Positions 1 to 7,108 of a DNA stretch of 7,227 nt are shown here, piece by piece (position 1 is the first letter of the stretch; the number at the start of each line of letters is the position of its first letter). Made by a program: the position numbers and the translations under genes. This stretch comes from Oscillospiraceae bacterium (GTDB taxonomy: Bacteria; Bacillota_A; Clostridia; Oscillospirales; CAG-272), in assembly GCA_015064195.1 (NCBI GenBank), contig SVSO01000154.1, positions 1 to 7,227 of the forward strand. The letters run 5' to 3'. Below the pieces are notes generated by a model. That model made no database searches and was not told the origin of the DNA. It saw only the letters and a list, made by a program, of their open reading frames with translations.

Positions 1-690
1 GAGGAGTATTTCCCGGGGCGGCATCTGACGCTGGCCACGGATACGGTGCTGTTCATTCCCGAAACGGAGAGGGAGAACACCTTCGTCGTCACAAAACCCG
101 GCAAGATCATCAACATCCGCTTTCATTTTACCGGCGAGACGGCCTCCATGCGCTTTGCACCGGAGATCATCAAGCAGCCTCCCGGCAACCGGTACAAAAG
201 CCTGTTTATCAGCGCCTTCGATGAATGGCAGAAAAAGGATGCGGGGCGGTATATGCGGACGCATTCCATTGTCAGCAGCATCCTCGCCGGGCTGATCTCG
301 GAGCGAAGTCAGCAGTACATGCAGAGCGGAAAATATGCGATCATCCGCCCCGCGCTGGAATTTGTTGACGAAAACTATAAGAAACCGATCACCGTCGAAA
401 TGCTGTCAAAGCTGTGCGGCATTTCGGACGAATATCTGCGGGTGCTCATCAAGCGCTACACCGGCATGCCGCCGCTTGCCTATGTCAATTCCAAGCGGCT
501 GGAGGCTGCCTATGAGATGCTGCTTTCCGGCAGTGCGACCGTGATCGAGGCTGCGGAAGCCTGCGGCTTCGAAAGTACCAGCTATTTTTCCCGCCTGTTC
601 AAACGACGCTATCATTTATCACCGGGACGGGTGCATGAAACGAAAATCACCCTGCCGAATATATTCCCAAAGGAGGAAATCAATCCATGA
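1..690 (+). CDS. AraC-family transcriptional regulator (5' end outside window)
   Basis: The reading frame is open from base 1 to the TGA at 688-690, giving 229 visible codons. Family members are usually about 280-300 residues, so roughly 50-70 N-terminal residues are probably missing; a GTG at 46 could initiate, but the open frame upstream reads as cupin sequence, so truncation by the window edge is the better reading. The first ~50 visible residues resemble the end of an AraC-type cupin sensor (a FIPE turn, then INIRFHF). The last ~100 hold the paired helix-turn-helix DNA-binding domain: first HTH near visible residues 128-150 (ITVEMLSKLCGISDEYL), second near 180-207, ending in the family signature YFSRLFKRRYHLSPGRV. 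Such proteins usually activate adjacent catabolic genes in response to a small molecule. Its stop overlaps the start of the glycyl radical enzyme by 4 bases, so that enzyme is the likely target. The ligand cannot be read from the sequence. Confidence 0.93.
   Translation, partial: EEYFPGRHLTLATDTVLFIPETERENTFVVTKPGKIINIRFHFTGETASMRFAPEIIKQPPGNRYKSLFISAFDEWQKKDAGRYMRTHSIVSSILAGLISERSQQYMQSGKYAIIRPALEFVDENYKKPITVEMLSKLCGISDEYLRVLIKRYTGMPPLAYVNSKRLEAAYEMLLSGSATVIEAAEACGFESTSYFSRLFKRRYHLSPGRVHETKITLPNIFPKEEINP
669..676 (+). promoter_or_regulatory. Ribosome binding site of the glycyl radical enzyme gene
   Basis: AAAGGAGG, a near-perfect Shine-Dalgarno, lies inside the last codons of the AraC-type gene, 10 nt before the ATG at 687. 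It fixes the enzyme's start and, with the ATGA overlap at 687-690, points to coupled translation of the two genes from one mRNA. Confidence 0.9.
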
Positions 691-2807
691 CCAACCGCAT
701 CCAAAACCTCACCGCCCGCACGCTTGCAGGCGAAATGTACGTTCATCCCGTCGCCGTCACCTTCGACCGCAACGACCTCTTCCTCACCGAATCCGAGCGG
801 GATGTCAAGCGGCTGTGCGAGTACATCCTCGCGCAGGAGCCGATGCTCACGCCCGATTCGGCCATGACCGGCTTTTTCAACTTCAACGGCTCCGTGGTGG
901 GCGACGCATTCCACCGCAGCGGCCACAGAAAAACCGGCGAATGCGTCTCGCAGTTCTATCTGAAGCCCGTCGATAACCTCTCCACCATGGAGTGGCAGCA
1001 CGCCACCGCCGACTACCGCAAGGTGCTGGCGAAGGGTCTCTCCGGCATCAAGGCGGAGATCGCCGCGTCGCTGGAAACGCACACCGCGCCGGATGAGATC
1101 ACCTTTCTGACGGGGCTTGACAAGGTGGCCGACGCGCTGATCGCGTGGGCGCACAAATGCGCAGACAAAGTGCGCGCGTTTGCCGATACGCTCGACGATG
1201 CCGATGCGAAGGCGCGGATGGCACGGCTCGCGGACGCGCTGATGCGCGTGCCGGAGCATGCGCCGCAGAGCTTCTATGAGGCGGTGCTGTGCATCTACAT
1301 CTGCTTCTCCGCCGATCCGGACAGCTTCGGCACCCTCGACCGCTACCTCACCGATTTCTACCGCCGCGACATCGCTGCGGGGACGCTGACGCGGGACGAG
1401 GCGGCGGAATATCTGCAGGAATTGTTCTTAATGGTGCAGGCGGCGACGCCGAAGACGAATCACCAGTTCACCCGCGGCGGCGAATCGCATTTCTGCATCG
1501 GCGGCTATCTCGCCGACGGCTCGGACGGCTTCAACGAGGTCTCGCGCCTGATCGTCACGAGCCTGACCGACCTGCCCACCTACATCCCGCAGGTGACGCT
1601 CCGCTGGACGAAAAAGCTCGCCCGCGAGGATTTCTACTGGATGATGGACATGGAGCGCCGCGATCCGCACAAGCGCATCGCGTTCACCAATGACGAAAAG
1701 CGCATCAAATGCTACACGGAGGTCTGCGGCTTCCCCTTTGAGCGGGCGGTGAACTTCACCACCGTCGGCTGCAACGAGCCGGCCTTCCTCGGCGCGATCA
1801 CCGGAAGCAATTCGAAGGGCAACCTCCTGCGTTCGGTGGAGCGCATCTTCCACGAGGAGCGAGGACGCATTGAGGGCGCGGCGGATTTCGACGCATTTTA
1901 CGCGGAATTTGAGAAAGTGATGCTTGCGGATCTGGATGTCATCTACGACTACGACGACAAGTACAATGCCTGCCGCGCAAGAGACGTGAACTACATCTCC
2001 AGCCTCTTCTTCAACGACTGCATCGAAAATGCGCGCAGCCTGACGCAGGGCGGCGGCGATGTGGTGGTCTCCTCGCCGATGTTACTTGGCATCCCCAACG
2101 TGATCGACGCGCTGATCGTCGTGAAGCAGTTCGTTTTCGACGAAAAACTCTGCACCATGGCCGAGCTGTGCGATGCACTGGCGGCGGATTGGGCGGGGTA
2201 TGAGGAGCTGCGCGAGGTGATTCTGCGGCGCGGCACCTTCTTCGGCAACGACGACGACCGCTCGAACGCCGTCGCGCAGCGGCTGTACGACAGCTTCTAC
2301 CGCTATCTCAAAGATAAGCGGAATCTGTTCGGCTATCCCGTGCTGGTGGGCGATCTGGTGGGTTACAACGAGCACCACAAATGGTTCGGCGAGAAGACGA
2401 AGGCCACGCCGGACGGCCGCCATGCGGGCGATTTGATCAAATTCGGCCTCGGCCAGAGCGAGGGCAGGGACAGAAACGGCCTGACCGCGCTGTTAAATGC
2501 CATCGCGGCGGTGGATCCCCACGCCATCGCCTGCGGCTCGACGGTGACGAATATCTCGATTGACGAGCAGCTCATCAAAAACGACGACAACTTTGCGAAG
2601 ACGGTGGAGTTATTCGAGACATACTTCAAAAACGGCGGCGTGCATTTCCAGCTGACCTATGTGTCGCAGGAGGATCTGATCTGCGCGAAGAAATCGCCGG
2701 ACGAATATGGGAATCTCCGCGTGCGCGTGACGGGCTTCTCCGACTATTTCACGCGCCTCGCTGACAGCATGCAGGACGATATCATCGCAAGAACTACGCA
2801 GAAATAA
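687..2807 (+). CDS. Glycyl radical enzyme, pyruvate formate-lyase superfamily, substrate unknown
   Basis: A 706-residue protein with the two hallmarks of glycyl radical enzymes. The active-site cysteine is Cys362 in V-G-C-N-E-P, and the C-terminal radical loop RVTGFSDYF places the radical at Gly683, 23 residues before the end, followed by the usual Q-D-x-I-I-x-R-T tail. In this family an activating radical-SAM enzyme makes the glycyl radical, which passes to the cysteine as a thiyl radical that attacks the substrate. True pyruvate formate-lyase has adjacent cysteines; here only one is present, followed by Glu364 at C+2. That is the C-x-E arrangement of glycerol, choline and hydroxyproline glycyl radical enzymes, so a dehydratase or other C-X bond eliminase is likelier. 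The protein is shorter than the usual 760-850 residues, mainly at the N-terminus, yet the RBS and overlap support this start. The substrate cannot be named. It is probably cytoplasmic, oxygen-sensitive and controlled by the upstream AraC-type protein. No activase is encoded in the window. Confidence 0.92.
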   Translation: MTNRIQNLTARTLAGEMYVHPVAVTFDRNDLFLTESERDVKRLCEYILAQEPMLTPDSAMTGFFNFNGSVVGDAFHRSGHRKTGECVSQFYLKPVDNLSTMEWQHATADYRKVLAKGLSGIKAEIAASLETHTAPDEITFLTGLDKVADALIAWAHKCADKVRAFADTLDDADAKARMARLADALMRVPEHAPQSFYEAVLCIYICFSADPDSFGTLDRYLTDFYRRDIAAGTLTRDEAAEYLQELFLMVQAATPKTNHQFTRGGESHFCIGGYLADGSDGFNEVSRLIVTSLTDLPTYIPQVTLRWTKKLAREDFYWMMDMERRDPHKRIAFTNDEKRIKCYTEVCGFPFERAVNFTTVGCNEPAFLGAITGSNSKGNLLRSVERIFHEERGRIEGAADFDAFYAEFEKVMLADLDVIYDYDDKYNACRARDVNYISSLFFNDCIENARSLTQGGGDVVVSSPMLLGIPNVIDALIVVKQFVFDEKLCTMAELCDALAADWAGYEELREVILRRGTFFGNDDDRSNAVAQRLYDSFYRYLKDKRNLFGYPVLVGDLVGYNEHHKWFGEKTKATPDGRHAGDLIKFGLGQSEGRDRNGLTALLNAIAAVDPHAIACGSTVTNISIDEQLIKNDDNFAKTVELFETYFKNGGVHFQLTYVSQEDLICAKKSPDEYGNLRVRVTGFSDYFTRLADSMQDDIIARTTQK

Positions 2808-2818
2808 CCGGAAGAAAG

Positions 2819-2849
2819 AAGCGAGATGACGGCAGTCATCTCGCTTTTT
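2819..2849 (+). terminator. Rho-independent terminator after the glycyl radical enzyme
   Basis: A perfect 10-bp stem, GCGAGATGAC (2821-2830) with GTCATCTCGC (2835-2844), has a GGCA loop and is followed at once by TTTTT (2845-2849). AA at 2819-2820 can extend the stem into the T-run. It starts 12 nt after the stop codon and closes the AraC-enzyme transcription unit, so the gene downstream is transcribed separately. Confidence 0.93.
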
Positions 2850-2879
2850 GGTTTGTTACCGTATATCATTTGGAAACTG

Positions 2880-2908
2880 TTGACTTTCTAACAAATATAT
2901 GCTATAAT
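2880..2908 (+). promoter_or_regulatory. Sigma-A type promoter of the SNF2-family gene
   Basis: TTGACT (2880-2885), a 17-nt spacer and TATAAT (2903-2908) form a near-consensus housekeeping promoter. Transcription should begin near 2915, giving a leader of about 40 nt before the ATG at 2957. Because the frame of the downstream gene is open back to a TTG at 2870, this promoter shows that those first 29 codons are not translated. Confidence 0.88.
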
Positions 2909-2956
2909 AATCACGGAGCGCGATGTAATGTTTATTATTTGAAGGATGTGATCAGA

Positions 2957-5900
2957 ATGCTAACTGTTTCGGAAATCAGGCGGCATTGCTATTTTCAAAG
3001 CAGTGTTTCCCGGGGGAAGGAGCTGTATTTCAGCAACAAATACCGGAACCTCTGGATAGATCAGGAAAGCAGTGTGGAGTCGATATCAGTGACGGCAGAG
3101 GTAAAAAGCAGTGGAGCGTCATGGTATAGTACGCAGCTGACCGTCAGCGCGGATGGCAGCGAGATCGAGGACTACTCCTGCGATTGTCCGGCCTATTTGC
3201 AGACGGAATGCATGTGCAAGCACTGTGTGGCGATTGCACTGGCCTTTCAGGCGGAACAGAAGTCTCACACCCTTTCTGTTGTTTCTGCTCCGGTATCTCC
3301 CAAAAGATATCAGAAAGAATCGGATTATTCTTTGAAGAAAATGATCCAGCAGTTTCACTCTGCCGAACATGCGGATGACACGCTTACAGTAAACGATATT
3401 CGGCTGGAACCGAGCTTTTCCAATGGGTATAACGGAAATTTGACGGTTGAGTTTCAAATAGGCAAAACCCGGATGTATGTGGTAAAGGATATCATGTGCC
3501 TGCTTGCCGCATTGGAACAGCGTGCAAATGTCAGTTATGGTAAAAATCTGGAGTTTGTTCATGCGCCGGAAGCATTTACGCCGGAAGCGCTGTACTGGCT
3601 GAACACCATGAAGGATATTGCCGCAGTGGAGCATCAGATTCAGGATTTTGCCATTAAGACCATATATTCAACAGCGAATTCCTCATATCGCACATTGAGC
3701 CTGGGCGCATATGGAATCGAGCGTTGTCTGTCGTTTTATCAGGACAAAGATATTCCGGTACCGGGCATCAACAAAATGGTGGTTTCCGGAAATCCATCCC
3801 TGACCATGCGCATCACGGGTATGAATGGCGGAGCGAGCCTTACCATTGAGGAAGATTCTATACGGTTATTCCCGGTTTTTAAACGGCCATTCCTAATGGT
3901 GGAAGACACAATTTACAGCTGCAACGATGATTTTGCACAGAAGGTTCTGCCTCTTTTGCAGAATATGGGCATCACAGCTGAACGGAGTTATTACAACATA
4001 ATGCATCCGCTTTTTATGGCTCCTGTCGATTATCGCAGCTTCTGCCGGTATGTACTGCCGGAGGTGGAGCCATATGTCAAAATTCTGACTGAGAATTTTG
4101 ATATTCAAAGCTATCAGCCGATTCCCGCACAGTTTCAGTGCTATCTCACCATGCCGGAAACAGCGGAGGCGGATACACAGGAGCAGCTGTTTATTGAAGC
4201 GCAGTGCAGCGTTTCCTACGGTGAGCAGAAATTCGAGCTGTTTGATGACAGCGAGCAGCATGAAAGCCTGCGGGATACGGCGGCGGAACGGAAGATCAAG
4301 CGGCTTTTTCGGCAGTATTTCCCCGACCATCCCACGAAGCTCATCTGCAAAGGCGAAGAACATGTTCTGCCATTGCTTCAGGATGGCATACCAAAGCTGC
4401 AGGAAATGGCGGAGCTGATGATCGATCAGAAGATTCTGAACATCCGGGTCAGCGATTTCCCAAAGGTCACCTTCGGCGTCTCGCTTTCCAACGGACTCCT
4501 GTCCTTTCAAATCCGCAGCGATCTGCAGAATCCGGAAGAGATTTATGAAATCCTGCAATCCTACCGAAAGAAAAAGAAGTATCACCGCCTGAAAACCGGC
4601 GAGCTGATCGCGCTGGACGGCGAAGCGCTCCGGCTGCTGCAGGAGGTCAGCGACGGCCTGCAGCTGAGCAAAGCGCAGCTTGCGCAGGGGACGGCGGAAA
4701 TACCCGGTTATCGGGCGGCCTATCTGGATGCGATGCTCGGACAGCGCACAAGCGGTATTCAGGTGGAACGCAATGCCGCATTCCGCCGCATGATCGCCGA
4801 TATGGACAACTATCAGAACAGCGAATATGATGTTCCTGCCGCAGTTCATGCTGCGCTGCGAGGGTATCAGACGGACGGTTTCCGCTGGCTGTGTACGCTG
4901 GCGCAATATGGACTCGGGGGAATTCTCAGTGATGATATGGGACTCGGAAAAACCTTGCAGATCATTGCCTATTTTGTGCATGCCGGCGGAAGATCTCTCG
5001 TGGTATGTCCCGCCTCACTGCTGTATAACTGGGAAGCGGAACTGCAAAAATTCGCTCCCGGACTGTCCGTTGTTCTCATCACCGGCACGGCCGGTCAGCG
5101 GAAGGAAATACTTGAGAATCTGTCCTCGGCAGATGTGGCAGTGACATCCTACGATCTTCTGAAGCGTGATATTCCGCTGTATGAATCGCTCGGCTTTGAC
5201 TGTATGGTGGTGGATGAAGCGCAGTATATTAAAAACGCCGGAACGCAGGCTGCCAAAGCGGTGAAGGCAATTCGCTCGCGGGTGCGGTTTGCACTGACGG
5301 GCACACCCATAGAAAATACGCTTGGCGATCTGTGGAGTATTTTTGATTTTATCATGCCGGGCTATCTGTTTGGCTACCAGAAGTTCCGCGAGGAAATGGA
5401 AAAGCCCATTTCCATGGATGGAAACGAAATGGTGACTGCACGGCTCAAGGCGATGGTTACCCCCTTCCTGCTGCGCAGAAAAAAAGAAAACGTGCTCAAG
5501 GATCTGCCTCCGCGTCTGGAGCAGCCAATGTTTGCGCCGATGACTTCCGGGCAGGAAAAGCTGTACCGTGCTCTGGAAAGCAATCTTGCGCTGAAGCTGT
5601 CCGGTATATCGGATACGGATTTCAAACGGGAGCATATTCAGATTTTGGCGGAACTGACGAAGATGCGGCAGGTGTGCTGTTCGCCGTCGCTTTGCTATGA
5701 AGGATATGACGGCGGCTCGGGAAAAGTCGATCTTTGCATGGAGCTGCTGCAGACGGCAGTGGAAAGCGGCCACCGCGTTCTTGTTTTCTCGCAGTTCACC
5801 TCCATGCTGGAGCAGCTGATCGATTCCTTCCACGGGGAGTATCTGTATCTTTCCGGTAAAAATACCAAAGAACAGCGTAAAGCGATGGTAGAACGATTCC

Positions 5901-6247
5901 AGCAGGGAGAGGTACCAGTATTTTTCATCTCCCTGAAAGCCGGCGGAACCGGTCTGAATCTGACGGCTGCGGACACCGTGATCCATGTGGATCCCTGGTG
6001 GAATGCCGCAGCACAGAATCAGGCCACCGACCGGGCACACCGTATCGGTCAGGATAAGGTTGTGACCGTATTCAATCTTGTGACCCGTGATACGGTTGAG
6101 GAGCGCATATTGAAGCTGCAGGAGCGCAAGGCACAGCTGGCGGAGGAGATTCTGTCCGGCGAAGGCGCTGCGGATACCTCACTCACGCGTGAGACGCTGC
6201 TTGGTATTCTGGGCGCGCTGTCTTCAGATTCCAAGAGCATGCAGTGA
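2957..6247 (+). CDS. SWIM zinc finger / SNF2-family helicase-like ATPase
   Basis: A 1096-residue protein if started at ATG 2957, which follows AAGGA (2942-2946) by 10 nt and lies downstream of the promoter; the frame is open back to TTG 2870, but that start would sit upstream of the promoter. The N-terminus holds a SWIM zinc-binding motif C-x-C-x9-C-x-H (Cys75, Cys77, Cys87, His89), often linked to nucleic-acid or protein binding. A long middle region (about 110-620) is probably the SNF2-associated region of bacterial homologues. The motor begins at R-G-Y-Q (635-638): Walker A DDMGLGKT with Lys665, DEAQ at 753-756, LTGTPIEN at 780-787. The second RecA lobe has VLVFSQF (941-947), SLKAGGTGLNL (992-1002), DPWWN (1012-1016) and QATDRAHRIGQ (1022-1032). 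All core motifs look intact, so it should hydrolyse ATP. SNF2 proteins translocate on duplex DNA and remodel protein-DNA complexes rather than unwind; the bacterial target is unknown. It stands alone between its own promoter and terminator. Confidence 0.95.
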   Translation: MLTVSEIRRHCYFQSSVSRGKELYFSNKYRNLWIDQESSVESISVTAEVKSSGASWYSTQLTVSADGSEIEDYSCDCPAYLQTECMCKHCVAIALAFQAEQKSHTLSVVSAPVSPKRYQKESDYSLKKMIQQFHSAEHADDTLTVNDIRLEPSFSNGYNGNLTVEFQIGKTRMYVVKDIMCLLAALEQRANVSYGKNLEFVHAPEAFTPEALYWLNTMKDIAAVEHQIQDFAIKTIYSTANSSYRTLSLGAYGIERCLSFYQDKDIPVPGINKMVVSGNPSLTMRITGMNGGASLTIEEDSIRLFPVFKRPFLMVEDTIYSCNDDFAQKVLPLLQNMGITAERSYYNIMHPLFMAPVDYRSFCRYVLPEVEPYVKILTENFDIQSYQPIPAQFQCYLTMPETAEADTQEQLFIEAQCSVSYGEQKFELFDDSEQHESLRDTAAERKIKRLFRQYFPDHPTKLICKGEEHVLPLLQDGIPKLQEMAELMIDQKILNIRVSDFPKVTFGVSLSNGLLSFQIRSDLQNPEEIYEILQSYRKKKKYHRLKTGELIALDGEALRLLQEVSDGLQLSKAQLAQGTAEIPGYRAAYLDAMLGQRTSGIQVERNAAFRRMIADMDNYQNSEYDVPAAVHAALRGYQTDGFRWLCTLAQYGLGGILSDDMGLGKTLQIIAYFVHAGGRSLVVCPASLLYNWEAELQKFAPGLSVVLITGTAGQRKEILENLSSADVAVTSYDLLKRDIPLYESLGFDCMVVDEAQYIKNAGTQAAKAVKAIRSRVRFALTGTPIENTLGDLWSIFDFIMPGYLFGYQKFREEMEKPISMDGNEMVTARLKAMVTPFLLRRKKENVLKDLPPRLEQPMFAPMTSGQEKLYRALESNLALKLSGISDTDFKREHIQILAELTKMRQVCCSPSLCYEGYDGGSGKVDLCMELLQTAVESGHRVLVFSQFTSMLEQLIDSFHGEYLYLSGKNTKEQRKAMVERFQQGEVPVFFISLKAGGTGLNLTAADTVIHVDPWWNAAAQNQATDRAHRIGQDKVVTVFNLVTRDTVEERILKLQERKAQLAEEILSGEGAADTSLTRETLLGILGALSSDSKSMQ

Positions 6248-6303
6248 CGGATGAGGCTGTACACGAGCAGAACGTACAATCTTTACCTTTTTTGCCAGTC
6301 TGA

Positions 6304-6335
6304 GACAGCCGCGCAGAATGTGCGGCTGTCTTTTT
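6304..6335 (+). terminator. Rho-independent terminator after the SNF2-family gene
   Basis: GACAGCCGCGC (6304-6314) pairs with GTGCGGCTGTC (6320-6330), an 11-bp stem containing one G-T pair, over an AGAAT loop, followed directly by TTTTT (6331-6335). It lies 57 nt past the TGA and makes the SNF2-family gene monocistronic. Confidence 0.92.
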
Positions 6336-6346
6336 GCTGCTCCCAC

Positions 6347-6375
6347 TTGACAAATCCCGCGAATCGGTGTATAAT
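6347..6375 (+). promoter_or_regulatory. Consensus sigma-A promoter of the Crp/Fnr-family gene
   Basis: TTGACA (6347-6352), a 17-nt spacer and TATAAT (6370-6375) match the housekeeping consensus at all twelve positions. The start point should fall near 6382, leaving a leader of only about 20-25 nt. Such a promoter should be strong without an activator. I see no clear CRP- or FNR-type palindrome over it. Confidence 0.92.
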
Positions 6376-6391
6376 AATCCCATCAATACGC

Positions 6392-6398
6392 AGGGAGG
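6392..6398 (+). promoter_or_regulatory. Ribosome binding site of the Crp/Fnr-family gene
   Basis: AGGGAGG lies 6 nt before the ATG at 6405 and decides that start. No other in-frame start lies between the promoter and this site. Confidence 0.8.
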
Positions 6399-6404
6399 CG
6401 GCAT

Positions 6405-7058
6405 ATGAGGGAATATCTTGAAAAATTTCCATTCTGGGAGAAGCTGACGGAGGCGGAACGGGAGCGGGTTGAGCATGGCTCCGGCATCCGCAATTATCCC
6501 CGTGGGAGCATCATCTACAGCTCCGGCGCGGACTGCCTCGGCATGACGATTCTGCTGTCCGGCGAGATGCGTGCCTGCGTCATGAGCGAGGAGGGGCGGG
6601 AGATCACGCTTTATCGGCTGCACGACGGCGATTTCTGTATGTTGACCGCGACGTGTGTTTTAAGCCAGATCACCTTCGAGACGCAGATCGCTGCGGTGAG
6701 AGACTGCAGGCTGCTGGTCATCGCACCGGTGACGATGAAGCGGCTGGTGGATACGAACATCTACGCGCGGTGCTTTGTGTACGAGCTGGCGGCAGAACGT
6801 TTTTCCTCTGTCATGGCGACGATGCAGGACATCATTTTCAAGGGATTCGACCGCAGACTTGCGAAATTCCTCGTGAGCGAATACGACCGCACCGGCGGCT
6901 CCATCCGCATGACGCACGAGCAGATCGCGCAGTATACCAGCTCGGCACGCGAGGTGGTGGCGCGGATGACGCGTCGGTTTGCCGAGGACGGGCTGATTGA
7001 GGCAAAGCGCGGTGAGATCCGGCTGCTGGATATCGATGCGCTGCGGCTGATGATTTAA
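6405..7058 (+). CDS. Crp/Fnr-family transcriptional regulator
   Basis: A 217-residue protein of normal length for the family. Residues ~10-110 fit the cyclic-nucleotide-binding-like beta-roll (G-S-I-I-Y near 35-38, L-S-G-E-M near 51-55, H-D-G-D-F near 73-77), ~110-150 the long dimerisation helix, and ~165-217 a winged helix-turn-helix. The recognition helix SSAREVVARM carries Arg182, Glu183 and Arg187, matching the Arg-Glu-x3-Arg pattern with which E. coli CRP reads GTGA half-sites. The effector is unclear. The Arg-Ser/Thr of a cAMP pocket is not evident, and the first 40 residues lack the cysteine cluster of FNR, so a 4Fe-4S FNR-type sensor is unlikely. Cys78 and Cys84 (F-C-M-L-T-A-T-C) sit where the nucleotide cassette would be, along with Cys44, 58, 101 and 123, so redox, heme or small-molecule sensing is possible. 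It has its own promoter, and its targets are not obvious here. Confidence 0.92.
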   Translation: MREYLEKFPFWEKLTEAERERVEHGSGIRNYPRGSIIYSSGADCLGMTILLSGEMRACVMSEEGREITLYRLHDGDFCMLTATCVLSQITFETQIAAVRDCRLLVIAPVTMKRLVDTNIYARCFVYELAAERFSSVMATMQDIIFKGFDRRLAKFLVSEYDRTGGSIRMTHEQIAQYTSSAREVVARMTRRFAEDGLIEAKRGEIRLLDIDALRLMI

Positions 7059-7061
7059 GGG

Positions 7062-7098
7062 GTGTCACTTTGTCACGCGACGCGTGACAAAGTGACAC
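7062..7098. repeat. Perfect 18-bp inverted repeat with 1-nt centre
   Basis: The left arm (7062-7079) is the exact reverse complement of the right arm (7081-7098) around a single A at 7080. Each arm contains a hexamer twice at 8-bp spacing: TGTCAC at 7063-7068 and 7071-7076, and GTGACA at 7084-7089 and 7092-7097. It starts 3 nt after the stop codon of the Crp/Fnr-type gene and ends 10 nt before the -35 of the XRE-type gene. As RNA it would fold very stably, but no T-run follows on either strand, so it is not a standard intrinsic terminator. It may be an operator, an mRNA 3'-end hairpin or a dispersed intergenic repeat; the window does not decide. Confidence 0.9.
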
Positions 7099-7108
7099 TG
7101 TAATCTGG

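Noticed and set aside
612..1259. A 215-codon open frame on the - strand across the start of the glycyl radical enzyme
   Set aside because: It lies wholly against well-supported coding sequence, shows no recognisable family, and is expected from high-GC codon use in the true gene.
687..2807. Naming the enzyme pyruvate formate-lyase (pflB)
   Set aside because: The adjacent Cys-Cys pair needed for pyruvate cleavage is absent; there is a single cysteine with Glu at C+2.
3893..4981. A 362-codon open frame on the - strand inside the SNF2-family gene, with a similar 341-codon one at 5015-6040
   Set aside because: Both are antisense shadows of a gene with intact SNF2 motifs. Their translations show no domain and I see no convincing promoter or ribosome binding site for them.
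6258..6292. Weak inverted repeat TGTAC/GTACA followed by a run of T at about 6287-6292, as a first terminator
   Set aside because: The stem is only 5 bp with an 11-nt loop and the T-run is not adjacent. The strong hairpin at 6304-6335 explains termination.
7062..7098. Reading the palindrome as an intrinsic terminator or as a CRP-type operator for the neighbouring Crp/Fnr protein
   Set aside because: No T-run follows on either strand. Although GTGA/TCAC half-sites are present, they face the opposite way to the GTGA-N6-TCAC arrangement of a canonical CRP site.
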